Shown here piece by piece: positions 1 through 7,581 of a DNA stretch of 64,000 nucleotides. The position numbers and the translations under genes were made by a program. Position 1 is the first letter of the stretch, and every line of letters starts with the position of its first letter. The stretch covers positions 1-64,000 of the forward strand of contig NZ_MSPW01000010.1 of assembly GCF_001955655.1 (NCBI RefSeq), in the 5' to 3' direction. The DNA comes from Viridibacillus arenosi. Its GTDB lineage: Bacteria > Bacillota > Bacilli > Bacillales_A > Planococcaceae. Under the pieces are notes generated by a model that was given only the letters and a program-made list of their open reading frames with translations, was not told where the DNA came from and did not search any database.

Positions 1-110
1 GTATCTACATTGAGCACGTGGATAAACAAAATGGAACAGCTACAATCCATCCCCTTGATGAACCAAATAAAAAACAAAGTGTTTCTATAACCAGCTTAAA
101 AGAACAGTAA
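1..110 (+). CDS. sspH: Small acid-soluble spore protein H, C-terminal part (cut by window edge)
   Basis: Only the last 35 codons are in the window, read from base 3 to the TAA at 108-110. The visible peptide contains YIEHVDKQNGTATIHPLDEP, which matches the conserved C-terminal half of H-type small acid-soluble spore proteins (YIQHVD, then an I-PLDEP block). These are minor DNA-associated proteins of the spore core, made in the forespore. The gene is followed directly by a hairpin terminator and then by the first copy of the array repeat, so it marks the left, apparently chromosomal, flank of the accessory array. It is also the clearest sign in the window that the host forms endospores. Confidence 0.85.
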   Translation, partial: IYIEHVDKQNGTATIHPLDEPNKKQSVSITSLKEQ

Positions 111-125
111 TTCCCTCGATTTAAT

Positions 126-157
126 AATAAACCTCCACTTTCGGGTGGTGGTTTATT
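126..157 (+). terminator. Rho-independent terminator of sspH
   Basis: AATAAACC and GGTTTATT pair around a CCAC/GTGG stem with a TTTCGG loop, followed by a T-rich stretch, 16 bases after the sspH stop. Confidence 0.75.
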
Positions 158-201
158 GTTCTATTAAGTTCAAGTCCCATCTTATTAATCAATCTATCCC
201 C

Positions 202-292
202 TTGTTGACCTATCCTGCCCCGTTAGTTGAAGAAGAAAAAAGAGCTGTCTGAACAGCTCATAGATATTCTACTAAAGCACCCGTTAGTTCAA
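202..292 (+). repeat. Array repeat, complete copy (box A, hairpin, box B)
   Basis: Box A CTGCCCCGTTAGTT ends at 228 and box B GCACCCGTTAGTT ends at 289. The central hairpin is a perfect GAGCTGT/ACAGCTC stem at 242-259 and is preceded by an A-run, so on the minus strand it is a hairpin plus U-tract terminator for the gene at 321-728. First copy after sspH. Confidence 0.85.
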
Positions 293-320
293 ACAGGAGT
301 TTCATTATTAGTAGGTTATA

Positions 321-728
321 TTATTTATACTTCCTTGAATATACAAACTCTGTAATCGGAAGTGTCACAAATGTAAGACCGACCACAATAAGCAAAGGAT
401 AATTCTCAATATCATTAAATTTAGTTGCTCCTTCAGAGATAAACAGAATTAAACCTGACAATATCATTAATGCAAAGTAACCTATCTTAGCACTTTGGGT
501 TTCAATATGCTTATCTAATTCGTCCTTCTCTTTAGGACCTTCGTGGCTGCCCCAAGTAAGAGAATTAACAAAGTATGCTAAGGAAAGAAAACTAAAAAAT
601 ATTAACCCACCATCTATAGTTCCCAATCGTACCCATCTGTATATAGTGATCCCCGCAAGCGTACAAAATAAAGTAAATGTTAAAACAACGATGATTTTTT
701 TTGATTTATCCACTCTTTTTTCCTCCAT
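321..728 (-). CDS. Four-segment membrane protein, partner of an XRE regulator
   Basis: 135 residues with four hydrophobic segments (about residues 11-30, 38-56, 82-98 and 110-127) and a charged loop rich in Glu and Lys (about 60-78), so an integral membrane protein. Its start overlaps the end of the upstream XRE repressor gene by 23 bases, implying translational coupling and one operon. The same pairing of a small XRE regulator with a small membrane protein occurs again at 11277-11898 on the other strand. Such pairs are common in Firmicutes, but the function of the membrane partner is not known to me. The stop is 29 bases from the array repeat. Confidence 0.8.
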   Translation of the reverse strand: MEEKRVDKSKKIIVVLTFTLFCTLAGITIYRWVRLGTIDGGLIFFSFLSLAYFVNSLTWGSHEGPKEKDELDKHIETQSAKIGYFALMILSGLILFISEGATKFNDIENYPLLIVVGLTFVTLPITEFVYSRKYK

Positions 729-921
729 TCTCCAATGGTATAAATAAATCCTCCATAGTGATTCCTAAATACTTCGCTATATCAAATGCCAACTGTAAAC
801 TTGGGTCATACTTGTTGTTCTCGATTGCGTTAATCGTCTGCCTACTTACATTACATAACTCTGCTAATTTCCCTTGTGAAAAACTGTTTTTTTCTCTGTA
901 TTCTTTAATTCTGTTTTCCAT
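706..921 (-). CDS. XRE-family helix-turn-helix repressor (short, Cro/CI type)
   Basis: A 71-residue protein consisting of one HTH_3 domain. The recognition-helix region [17 protein letters not shown] and the ending ITMEDLFIP are typical of stand-alone XRE regulators of two-gene membrane-protein operons. I place the start at the internal ATG at 921 because GGTGG lies 8 bases upstream; an in-frame ATG at 939 has only a weak ribosome site. A sigma-A promoter and a palindrome covering the transcription start lie just upstream, so autorepression is likely. It is expected to control the membrane-protein gene that overlaps its 3' end. Confidence 0.9.
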   Translation of the reverse strand: MENRIKEYREKNSFSQGKLAELCNVSRQTINAIENNKYDPSLQLAFDIAKYLGITMEDLFIPLENGGKKSG

Positions 922-947
922 TCTATATGCCACCGCCATATCCCTAA

Positions 948-969
948 GGTGTAAAAAACCTTTTACACC
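948..969. promoter_or_regulatory. Palindromic operator for the XRE repressor
   Basis: Perfect 9-bp inverted repeat GGTGTAAAA/TTTTACACC with a 4-base loop, immediately downstream of the minus-strand -10 box. A further TTTTTACACC half-site lies at about 1006-1016, upstream of the -35 box. Repressor binding there would block transcription of the XRE operon. Confidence 0.65.
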
Positions 970-972
970 TAT

Positions 973-1001
973 ATAATAAAATAAGACAAAGGAAGTGTCA
1001 A
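973..1001 (-). promoter_or_regulatory. Sigma-A promoter of the XRE/membrane-protein operon
   Basis: On the minus strand, TTGACA (1001-996) and TATTAT (978-973) are separated by exactly 17 bases. This is the best promoter match in the array and lies between the two GGTGTAAAA motifs. Confidence 0.75.
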
Positions 1002-1048
1002 ACGTTTTTTACACCTTCTTTGTCTTGTGATTATAGAACTTGACTCTT

Positions 1049-1092
1049 ATTCAACTAAACTGCCCCGTTAGTTTAAGTACATTCTTTCACAA
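1049..1092 (+). repeat. Array repeat, recombinant short form (box A joined to the box B tail)
   Basis: CTGCCCCGTTAGTT of box A runs directly into TAAGTACATTCTTTCACAA, which in full copies follows box B. The hairpin and box B core are missing, as expected from recombination between the two GTTAGTT arms. Confidence 0.8.
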
Positions 1093-1251
1093 TCTCAATA
1101 TTGATAGTAACAAAAATTCCCAATATAAAATCAATCTTTTTTACAAATCTACACTTTATTCAGGTTCAACTCGAGCGAAAACCGCTTTATCTTCATTTAT
1201 TCCTTCTAATTTGCTCGATTTTCAGTCGTTTTTGCGTTAATCCTTCTTTCC
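1051..1251. repeat. 201-bp segment duplicated at 29400-29600
   Basis: By eye this matches 29400-29600 with three mismatches. It begins with the short-form repeat and continues into AT-rich sequence; on the minus strand the short open stretch INEDKAVFARVEPE with a stop looks like the end of a lost gene. No intact gene is in the 940-1560 interval. Confidence 0.85.
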
Positions 1252-1278
1252 GTTCCAATATATCACAACAAAAAAAGC

Positions 1279-1404
1279 ATTATTCACTATCTATGTATAG
1301 TTTCCACAACATGAATCACTTTTATCCCTAAGGCTTCCCCTTTAGTTGAATAAAAAAACCTGTTTGAATAGCTCCAAGATCTTCAACTAAGCACCCGTTA
1401 GTTT
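1279..1404. repeat. About 125-bp segment duplicated at 22682-22805
   Basis: Shares TATAGTTTCCACAACATGAA and the downstream repeat variant with 22682-22805. The main difference is a 4-base CTAT insertion here; a few single-base changes are also present. Confidence 0.85.
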
Positions 1405-1423
1405 AAGTGTGATTCTTCACAAA
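1331..1423 (+). repeat. Array repeat, complete variant copy
   Basis: Box A is CTTCCCCTTTAGTT and box B is GCACCCGTTAGTT, followed by the TTCACAA tail. The central hairpin is the diverged form CTGTTTGAATAGC, shared with the copy at 22731. Confidence 0.75.
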
Positions 1424-1566
1424 TTCTTAGATATTCGCAATGAATAGCGGATCGCACCATAATTATTAATTTACTCATATTGTTCAGTAGTTAGATTTCT
1501 ACTTTATGAGATTTTCTTTTTTTGTATCAATTTCAAGTCAACTAATAATTAAAATCTAAGTTTTGC

Positions 1567-1595
1567 ATTACAAAAATTACCAAATGGTTTATAAT
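1567..1595 (+). promoter_or_regulatory. Candidate promoter of the yjdF-like gene
   Basis: ATTACA at 1567-1572 and a perfect TATAAT at 1590-1595 with a 17-base spacer, just upstream of the riboswitch-like leader. Confidence 0.5.
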
Positions 1596-1604
1596 ACATA
1601 TTTG

Positions 1605-1711
1605 AATGAAAAAATACGATTCGGTTGGTAGTCCGAATGCATCACAATTTTGATGTCAATAACCTTCCCCTCCTTGGGATGTCCATCATTCGAGATTAAT
1701 ATTAAGGAGGG
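1605..1711 (+). promoter_or_regulatory. yjdF-motif RNA (azaaromatic riboswitch) candidate in the leader
   Basis: A leader of about 110 bases separates the promoter from the YjdF start. It contains GGTAGTCCGAATGCATCACA, a CATCA/TGATG hairpin, and CCCTCCTT at 1668-1675, which is exactly complementary to the ribosome site AAGGAGGG at 1704-1711. That is a ready-made sequestering helix for translational control. The yjdF RNA class is known to sit upstream of yjdF genes and to bind azaaromatic compounds. Assignment rests on position and the pairing; a covariance-model search would settle it. Confidence 0.7.
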
Positions 1712-1718
1712 ACCTACT

Positions 1719-2135
1719 ATGAAACTAACCATTTGTTATGATGGGCAATTTTATATAGGGCTAATAGAAAACATTTCCGAAAACAAATACAAAGCATACC
1801 GGTATATTTTTGGAAAAGAACCTAAAGATCAAGAGGTCTATGATTTTGTAAATACGAATTTGTTGGATTTTATCAAAAATAATGATAAACATAGTGGAAT
1901 ACCTATCCAACAAAATAAAGTAAAAAAAATCAACCCTAAAAGACTTCAAAGAAAAGTGGCGAAAGAACTTAAAAAACCTAGTATTTCTACTAAGGCTGAC
2001 GAAGCGCTTAAAGCCGAATTGGATCTTAGAAAAAAAGAAAAATCTGTTACCTGCAAACGACTAAAAGAAGAACGTAAAGAATATATTAGGAATATCAAAG
2101 TTCAAAAGTCTAAAAATAAACATAAAGGTAGGTAA
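1719..2135 (+). CDS. yjdF: YjdF family protein (DUF2992)
   Basis: 138 residues. The N-terminal half matches B. subtilis YjdF: MKLTICYDGQFYIG, then YKAYRYIFGKEPKDQEVYDFV. The C-terminal half is strongly basic and Lys/Arg-rich, as in the family. The start is the ATG at 1719, 7 bases after AAGGAGGG; an in-frame ATG at 1650 lies inside the leader RNA and is unlikely. Function is unknown; the linked riboswitch class suggests a role in response to aromatic heterocycles. It is one of the few plus-strand genes of the array and forms a cassette alone between repeats at 1331 and 2285. Confidence 0.88.
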   Translation: MKLTICYDGQFYIGLIENISENKYKAYRYIFGKEPKDQEVYDFVNTNLLDFIKNNDKHSGIPIQQNKVKKINPKRLQRKVAKELKKPSISTKADEALKAELDLRKKEKSVTCKRLKEERKEYIRNIKVQKSKNKHKGR

Positions 2136-2148
2136 TGCATTCTTTTTA

Positions 2149-2175
2149 CTGACAACATTAGTTGTCAGTTTTTTT
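2149..2175 (+). terminator. Terminator of yjdF
   Basis: CTGACAAC/GTTGTCAG stem with a 4-base loop followed by seven T residues, 13 bases after the stop. Confidence 0.85.
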
Positions 2176-2284
2176 ATTAGTTGATTACTGCACATTTTCT
2201 TTTAGATATTCAATCAATATAGTTATGAAATTTATAGTTTCACTTTGTTATTATCTGTTTAAATTAACCTTCTACTCCTTCATA

Positions 2285-2374
2285 TTCAACTAAACTGCCC
2301 CTTTAGTTCAATAAGAAAAAAAGAGCTGCATATGCAACTCAATGATCTTCAAGTAAAGCACCCGTTAGTTCAAT
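2285..2374 (+). repeat. Array repeat, complete copy
   Basis: Box A with CTGCCCCTTTAGTT, A-run, hairpin GAGCTGCATATGCAACTC, then box B AAGTAAAGCACCCGTTAGTT. Matches the consensus except for one T in box A. Confidence 0.85.
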
Positions 2375-2552
2375 AAAGAAAAAGCTATGTTATAGGAAAA
2401 GGTTGATTTATAACGTTAAAGAATCCACTGTATATGCAAGATTTTATTCAAAATATGAACCAGTGCAATTTCTTTTGAACAGCATTGAAAGCTTTGTTGT
2501 ATCTAAGTTCAAACGATAGTGCATAATAAGGTGTATATGAATGAAATATAGA

Positions 2553-2594
2553 AAAACACTTAATACATTGGTATGACAACGTTTTAAGTGTTTT
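2553..2594. terminator. Bidirectional hairpin in a gene-free stretch (2375-2785)
   Basis: AAAACACTTAA/TTAAGTGTTTT stem flanked by A and T runs. No gene is visible between 2375 and 2785; the stretch also carries TTGATTTGGGAACGTT, which recurs in part at about 13510. Confidence 0.5.
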
Positions 2595-2659
2595 ATTTCG
2601 TCCCAAAACTTTGATTTGGGAACGTTTATTGGTTTTATTTTGTATACTTTATAAATCCT

Positions 2660-2705
2660 TGTTGCACTAAAGCACTCCGTTTAGTTTAAGTACACTTATT
2701 CACAA
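2660..2705 (+). repeat. Array repeat, short form (box B plus tail)
   Basis: GCACTAAAGCACTCCGTTTAG leads into TTTAAGTAC and a TTCACAA tail; box A and hairpin are absent. Confidence 0.65.
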
Positions 2706-2784
2706 CTTAAATATTTTATACTCTCAATAATAGCAAGAAAAAACGCTTCACTTTAAATACTAGCTATGATTTTATATTTAATTA

Positions 2785-3885
2785 TTATCTCAATATTCTC
2801 CAAAAGTCAGGTCCATAGTTCTTGTTCCAAAATTCAACTGGGATTTGTTTTTTTGAAAAATGATCACCGACGTTCATCTTATATAATTTATTTTTTAAAG
2901 GAGAACCATAGGAACATTCAAGTTGGCGATCAGTAAGATTAAACAAAACTGAATGAACTGTTCCAAAGTTCTCTTTGTAATTATGAATGGATAGCCCTTT
3001 TGGAAACTCCGTTGAAAGAAGCTCTTTCATTTCGCATGTAGTTCTTTTACCATTGGCACTAAATTTATTCTCTAAAATAGTATATCGTAGTTGGGAATGT
3101 TCTAGCTTACCTGGTTCAATACTTTCAATTTCAGGAAAAAGCCCATGGTTTGTTGCAATTAGATAGTCTAGTTCTGCTTTTTTAACTAATGTCACTCCGT
3201 CGTATGTTCCAACTAAAGCTGCCTCACCATTGGTATCCGCTAAAAGTAAATTCATGTTCGTTCCCACAGGCATGCTTTTCACTGTACGGACAGCTTCTTC
3301 AATATTTTCACACGTCTCTAGTACAGCCCTAACCACCACCATGAACTGTAGCCCAGAAACTACTGGTTCTCTCATACCGGGATATTTGCCTATTGGCATG
3401 CCACACGAAGCAAATGCTACACATAGACCTTTCTCGTTTAATCCCTCACTTCGACCAAATGTAGAAACTGAGAAACCAGTATGCGTGTATCTTCCATCTA
3501 CTTTAGTTGTACAAAGGCGCATATCCGAAATCTCAGGTGAGAGGTCATAGTTTCTTAATACATAAGTCTTTCCATCTACTGTTTTTGAGGGCAAAATTGC
3601 GCCTAGGCTACAGCCTCCTGGTATTAACCATGCATCATTATAAAACTTTAATTGATTTGGTTTATAGCCAAATTCTTCTGCAAAACCTTCTAATTCCTCA
3701 TTTAATCCCGGGCAGTACTCCTCGATTTGGGATTTCATTTCAAGGTACGCTTTGTCGGAATCAGGTTGTTCCCTAAAAAAAATTTCCTTAGCATGTGTAC
3801 TCTCACGGTATTCTAATGCCTGCTGTTTTCCAATTTCATACGAACTTCCTTTTAGATAAGCAAATTTCCCTGTATGCTTGTTCAT
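2785..3885 (-). CDS. C45-family autoproteolytic acyltransferase/amidohydrolase (NTN fold)
   Basis: 366 residues from the ATG at 3885, which has GGGGAG 6 bases upstream; an upstream in-frame ATG at 3906 lacks a site. The family comprises Ntn hydrolases related to acyl-CoA:6-aminopenicillanate acyltransferase, in which a Cys freed by self-cleavage is the nucleophile. Here the likely cleavage point is in WLIPGGCSLGAI, Cys92. Downstream VLRNYDLSPE, the STFGRSEGLNEKGL block and IATNHGLFPE fit the family core. The substrate is unknown; these enzymes hydrolyse amides or peptide-linked acyl groups. It is a single-gene cassette between a short repeat (2660) and a terminator at 3947. Confidence 0.8.
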   Translation of the reverse strand: MNKHTGKFAYLKGSSYEIGKQQALEYRESTHAKEIFFREQPDSDKAYLEMKSQIEEYCPGLNEELEGFAEEFGYKPNQLKFYNDAWLIPGGCSLGAILPSKTVDGKTYVLRNYDLSPEISDMRLCTTKVDGRYTHTGFSVSTFGRSEGLNEKGLCVAFASCGMPIGKYPGMREPVVSGLQFMVVVRAVLETCENIEEAVRTVKSMPVGTNMNLLLADTNGEAALVGTYDGVTLVKKAELDYLIATNHGLFPEIESIEPGKLEHSQLRYTILENKFSANGKRTTCEMKELLSTEFPKGLSIHNYKENFGTVHSVLFNLTDRQLECSYGSPLKNKLYKMNVGDHFSKKQIPVEFWNKNYGPDFWRILR

Positions 3886-3908
3886 TCCAAGCTCCCCATT
3901 CTGCATTT

Positions 3909-3970
3909 TAATAGCAAGCCATATATACCTTGCTATTAACAGAATAAACCCTCCATCAACTGGAGAGTTT
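3909..3970 (-). terminator. Two adjacent hairpins upstream of the C45 gene
   Basis: TAATAGCAAG/CTTGCTATTA (3909-3938, perfect 10-bp arms) and, on the minus strand, AAACTCTCCA pairing with TGGAGGGTT (3970-3947) followed by TATTCTG. The second could end transcription from the remnant to the right. Confidence 0.5.
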
Positions 3971-4077
3971 AGCTCAATTCGTTATTCAATTATTCTACGT
4001 CTTTACCTTTACAAACACTTTTGTCAAAAAATAATTTGGGTGCATCTCATTATTCGGTTTAATATTTATTGGATCCA

Positions 4078-4599
4078 CTACTTGGGTGGGACGAGTCCCT
4101 TTATGTACTGTTCCATATACATACCTTCAACGTGCAGTGATTGTTCTTCCACCCATCTCTTTAAACGTTTGTAACCGTAGTGAAGTTCTGAATACGGTCC
4201 TTTCACATTGACACATGCATACATTCCTCCAGGCAATACGGTGAGATACTCCTCATTTTTATCGTTTTTTATGGGGAAAAGTAATTCAACATCTGCTTTC
4301 TTTCGTTTCCAGTCTTTTTGATGAAAAATAGCTAGTAGGGGCCCCTCCGTATCAAACTTATAGGCATATATCCTTTCAAACAACATTTTAACGAGTCTGT
4401 CTATGTCAATAATGTTTATTGTTTTACGAATAGACACAACCCATATATCTTGTCGTTCCTCTATGTAACAACTTGATAGCGTGGGTTCAGAAATGAATGC
4501 TTCCTTATTCTTTATGAAATTCCTCATTTCTTGAATATTGCTAATTTTCTTGCCGAGTTGCTCTTGTTGATACTTTAATTCCTCTGTTTTTTTCTTTAA
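4078..4599 (-). pseudogene. MerR-type regulator lacking its DNA-binding domain (effector-binding half only)
   Basis: The ATG at 4527 opens a 149-residue GyrI-like/BmrR-type effector-binding domain (SCYIEERQDIWVVSIRKTI; later YLTVLPGGMYACVNVKGPYS). Reading upstream in frame from that ATG there are 24 more codons encoding a charged helix with QQEQLGKKISNIQEM, the usual coiled-coil linker of MerR-family activators, before an in-frame TAA. No ribosome site precedes the ATG. I infer a MerR regulator that has lost its N-terminal winged helix and dimer-helix start. The breakpoint lies near the repeat at 4657-4817. Stand-alone GyrI-like proteins exist, so expression of the domain alone cannot be excluded. 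Confidence 0.65.
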
Positions 4600-4656
4600 T
4601 TACTAAAAAACCTCATACTTGTTACATAAAAAAAAATAATCCAATGAGGCATAAAT

Positions 4657-4728
4657 CTTCCCAAAGCGTCGTTTGGTCACATTTCTTTACTTAGCGTTGT
4701 AAATCCCCATAATTCTGAAAGTACTCTT
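4657..4728. repeat. Secondary repeat, shared with 14355-14426
   Basis: CTTCCCAAAGCGTCGTTTGG and the following 50 bases match 14355-14426 at roughly 80 percent by eye. The core CCAAA...TTTGG is an imperfect palindrome. In both places it directly precedes an array repeat. Confidence 0.6.
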
Positions 4729-4729
4729 T

Positions 4730-4817
4730 GTTGCACTAAACTGCCCCGTTAGTTCAATAAGAAAAAAGAGCTGCATTTGCAACTCAATGATCTTCAAGTA
4801 AAGCACCCGTTAGTTGG
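4730..4817 (+). repeat. Array repeat, complete copy
   Basis: Box A CTGCCCCGTTAGTT, hairpin GAGCTGCATTTGCAACTC (one base off the usual stem), box B GCACCCGTTAGTT. Confidence 0.85.
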
Positions 4818-4865
4818 AGAAGATTTCAGTTATTATTTAACAACAATCGCTTAATTGTTTCTTGT

Positions 4866-4892
4866 AGTAAACTACCCCGTTAACTTATTAAG
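4866..4892 (+). repeat. Array repeat, degenerate single box
   Basis: GTAAACTACCCCGTTAACTTA resembles box A but has lost the GTTAGTT arm. It lies 9 bases beyond the stop of the acetyltransferase at 4901. Confidence 0.5.
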
Positions 4893-4900
4893 AAATCTCC

Positions 4901-5668
4901 TTATTCAAATACAACCATTTCTCCGACATCTATAAACCCAAAGCGCTTATAGATATTTTTCCCATCCTCCGATGCTTGTAAAACAACGGGTTTTTGTTTA
5001 TCTTTTGTCTGAGTAAGAAGGTAATGAAACATTTCACTGCCATATCCTTTACCTCTAAATGTTTCTTTTGTCATAACATCATAAATACCATAACTTTCTT
5101 TGCTATCTATTAGTAAACCAGTAGATACAGTTATTTCACCGACGCGTCCAATAAACATTTGAATTTCTGAACCTAAATTTACTTCAGAAAACTTATTAAA
5201 ATAATTTTCCAACGCATCTTTTTCTGGTGTACCTTCAAATAGGCTTATAAAAACTTCTTTATATTCCTTAAGTTCTTCAAAATTTCTCACATGAGTAATC
5301 ATAAGCTGATGGGACTTTCTTTGACCGACATTAAGGGTATTTTCAAGTTTCATCATTACATTACGTTCTGCTTCTTTTAGGTCGTATTCTTGCATCAGGT
5401 CTTGCCAGCCAGCGTTCAAATACCGAGAGTCAATCCACGTACTAAAGGGATATTCTTTTAGATGCATATTTTCGATGCTACTTCTAATATTAATTGCATT
5501 TTTTATATGTGAAGATTTCGGCAAAAGTACATTGAATGTATCAGTGGGTATTTCTGTATTCGCCAAAACGAAATTTTCTTCTTTGATAAGCTTTCCATTA
5601 ACCGCATGAGTGAATATTCTTATTTTTTCTTCAAAATTGTTTATAACTAATTGTTGATTTGCAATCAT
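4901..5668 (-). CDS. GNAT family N-acetyltransferase
   Basis: 255 residues. The C-terminal half (about 120-255) is a GNAT domain: the acetyl-CoA motif A appears as FRGKGYGSEMF and is followed by the motif B region NIYKRFGFIDVGEMVVFE. The N-terminal 120 residues are a less typical extension that may select substrate. The ATG has AAGGAG 7 bases upstream. The acceptor is not predictable from sequence. It is a single-gene cassette with repeats on both sides and is one of at least five acetyltransferase genes or remnants in the array. Confidence 0.85.
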   Translation of the reverse strand: MIANQQLVINNFEEKIRIFTHAVNGKLIKEENFVLANTEIPTDTFNVLLPKSSHIKNAINIRSSIENMHLKEYPFSTWIDSRYLNAGWQDLMQEYDLKEAERNVMMKLENTLNVGQRKSHQLMITHVRNFEELKEYKEVFISLFEGTPEKDALENYFNKFSEVNLGSEIQMFIGRVGEITVSTGLLIDSKESYGIYDVMTKETFRGKGYGSEMFHYLLTQTKDKQKPVVLQASEDGKNIYKRFGFIDVGEMVVFE

Positions 5669-5821
5669 TATTTTGCTCCTTCAAATTATATTCAGCGCGC
5701 GCTCTTTTTTATTATAGGAGCAATTCAATTATAATAATACAATGTTCACAGTTTTTATATCCTCCCATAATTTTCAGAAAACTTAAAGCACACTGGTTTA
5801 TTTACACCACAAGCTGGCCGT

Positions 5822-5854
5822 TTGTTGAAAGAATGACTCGCATTCTTTCAACAA
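5822..5854. terminator. 14-bp perfect inverted repeat
   Basis: TTGTTGAAAGAATG/CATTCTTTCAACAA with a 5-base loop, in the gene-free stretch 5669-5971. It overlaps a CCGTTTGTTGAA motif related to the array boxes, so it may be a modified array site rather than a true terminator. Confidence 0.45.
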
Positions 5855-5927
5855 CTTTATTATTCTTTAAACGACTTTATTGTAAGTTAAACACCTTTTT
5901 TTGTCACTGTACTGTTGTATAATTCTT

Positions 5928-5958
5928 ATTGAACTAAAGCCACCGTTAGTTGAAGAAG
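5928..5958 (+). repeat. Array repeat, short form (single box)
   Basis: TTGAACTAAAGCCACCGTTAGTTGAA: box A left arm fused to a box B core. It ends 14 bases from the stop of the next minus-strand gene. Confidence 0.75.
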
Positions 5959-5971
5959 GATATTGCTATCC

Positions 5972-6844
5972 CTAACCAAAGATTTGTGCAGTAATAGCAA
6001 ATAACTCTTTATTCCTATATGGCATATTAACAGAGTTCTTTATCATTATAGGAGGATTACTATCTTTTATAAATCCACTTTTCTCCAAGAACAGCATTAA
6101 CTCGTCATTACTGGATGGCACATCAATCCTTAACTTTCCTTGATGATTAAGAACTAACCCATCGATTATTAAAGCAGCTGTTTGTGAATCTGGTGCTACA
6201 ATAGGTCCTATTAATAAATTTACTGGACCTAATATGGATAATCCAAACCCAATAATCTTCCCCTTTGAATTTCTAACAACTAAACATTGTTTTGATTGAT
6301 TTATCCTGTTAAGAAGTAATTTTCTTCTCTTATCACCAAATGCAGCCGAATCTAATTCAATAAGTTCATTAAAATCATTCTCACTGTATTTCTCTAAGGT
6401 AAATTCTCGATGATTATTAAACAATTTAGTTGGAATATAATTGTCACTTAAATACTTATGTACAGAATCGACAGTTATAAAACCCAAGTTTTCATATAAG
6501 GGTTTCCCATCCTCAGTTGAAATTAACATTATTGAGGTATTTTGAGAAACACTTTCTATACATTTCTGAGTAGCCTTTTTTCCTAAGCCTAAACCTCTAT
6601 ATTCTTCATTAACAATAACCATACCAATTGAAGCTAAATTAGTATCATAAGGTATTATTGCGGCACTAGAAACAATATTCCCAACAGCATTTTTATGTCC
6701 GTATATTTTACCAGATGACATAACAGTTCTGATTTCATGTTCATCATAATCCCAGCCAACTGATGTAGAAAGTTCTACCAAACCTAAAACATCATATTTA
6801 TCAAATTCCACTAATTCTAATACTGTTTTATTGTCTATATGCAT
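5972..6844 (-). CDS. GNAT acetyltransferase with C-terminal second GNAT-like domain
   Basis: 290 residues. The N-terminal GNAT domain carries IGMVIVNEEYRGLGLGKKAT (motif A) and PLYENLGF (motif B). The C-terminal half (about 145-290), with DFNELIELDSAAFGDKRRKL, resembles the Acetyltransf_18 domain seen in YitH-like double-domain proteins. The ATG follows GGGGGATTTCTA. Substrate unknown. Single-gene cassette between the single boxes at 5928 and 6898. Confidence 0.85.
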   Translation of the reverse strand: MHIDNKTVLELVEFDKYDVLGLVELSTSVGWDYDEHEIRTVMSSGKIYGHKNAVGNIVSSAAIIPYDTNLASIGMVIVNEEYRGLGLGKKATQKCIESVSQNTSIMLISTEDGKPLYENLGFITVDSVHKYLSDNYIPTKLFNNHREFTLEKYSENDFNELIELDSAAFGDKRRKLLLNRINQSKQCLVVRNSKGKIIGFGLSILGPVNLLIGPIVAPDSQTAALIIDGLVLNHQGKLRIDVPSSNDELMLFLEKSGFIKDSNPPIMIKNSVNMPYRNKELFAITAQIFG

Positions 6845-6897
6845 TAGAAATCCCCCTAATTTTATTTCTATTCTTAGCGTAATTTACCATCTAGCCT

Positions 6898-6930
6898 TGT
6901 TCAACTAAACTGCCCCGTTAGTTGAATAAT
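6898..6930 (+). repeat. Array repeat, short form (single box A)
   Basis: TTCAACTAAACTGCCCCGTTAG followed by TTGAATAA; the arms form an extended palindrome. It abuts the stop codon of the cupin gene at 6933. Confidence 0.8.
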
Positions 6931-6932
6931 AT

Positions 6933-7289
6933 CTATTTCTTTAATGGCATAAATAAGGAAGGATTTAACTCGACACTTTCAATTACAATAGCAGTTAATC
7001 CTTTATCTGATTTTGTTTCATGCCATTCATCTTTTTCCCAAAATACAGCATCTCCAGACTGAACTTTAAAATATTCTTCGCTATCATTACGAACATACCC
7101 TTCTCCTGTTATTACTACCAAAAGTTGAGGTACTACTGCTTGATGGAACCCTACAATACCATTTTGGTCTAAGTGCATACATCCTATATTAGTTGCTTTA
7201 TCTGTTTGAATAATACGAGACATAATAAAATTCGAATCAAATTTTGAAATTCTCTTACCACTATCTTTACTAAATTTATAAAACTCCAT
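6933..7289 (-). CDS. Small cupin-domain protein
   Basis: 118 residues forming one cupin barrel. The first cupin motif region is GIVGFHQAVVPQLLVVITGEGYV and the second is GDAVFWEKDEWHETKSDKG. Only part of the usual His/Glu metal set is clear (His49, and the ENEWHE-like DEWHE later), so metal binding is probable but unproven. The ATG has GGGGG 6 bases upstream. No linked gene suggests a substrate; similar single-domain cupins are frequent in mobile gene cassettes. It is a one-gene unit with a box touching its stop codon. Confidence 0.8.
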   Translation of the reverse strand: MEFYKFSKDSGKRISKFDSNFIMSRIIQTDKATNIGCMHLDQNGIVGFHQAVVPQLLVVITGEGYVRNDSEEYFKVQSGDAVFWEKDEWHETKSDKGLTAIVIESVELNPSLFMPLKK

Positions 7290-7359
7290 TATGTACCCCC
7301 AATGAATTAGTATATATAATACTTATTCAACCACATTGAACGATTGTCCTTTAATTCTT

Positions 7360-7425
7360 CTTCAACTAACCTGCCCCATTAGTTGAAGAAGAAAAGTGAA
7401 GCTTATTCAACAATTGCGCCCTTTA
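7360..7425 (+). repeat. Array repeat, short form with extended tail
   Basis: Box A CTGCCCCATTAGTT is followed by GAAGAAGAAAAGTGAAGC, TTATTCAACAATTGCGCC. The CTTATTCAACAAT tail recurs at about 8842 and 19000. Confidence 0.7.
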
Positions 7426-7534
7426 ATGGAGTAATGTAGGATAATCTATTAGCTCGGCTAGTAAAAGAAAAGATGTTTTTCAGGTATAAAAAATTTTCGA
7501 TAAAATAAATCTCAAGCTATACTAGCTTAAATAA

Positions 7535-7574
7535 AAACAAAAAGGCTGTTCAATTGGAGAACGTTTTGAACAGC
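7535..7574 (-). terminator. Terminator of the gene at 7582-8649
   Basis: On the minus strand GCTGTTCAA/TTGAACAGC form a 9-bp stem followed by CTTTTTGTTTTTATT, 8 bases beyond the stop. Confidence 0.8.
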
Positions 7575-7581
7575 ACTCTTC

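Noticed and set aside
1040-1331. Two plus-strand frames of 66-76 codons
   Set aside because: They lie in the duplicated non-coding segment, lack ribosome sites and read like AT-rich chance frames.
5659-5922. Plus-strand frame of 87 codons
   Set aside because: No ribosome site; runs through a hairpin and an array box; composition is that of a chance frame.
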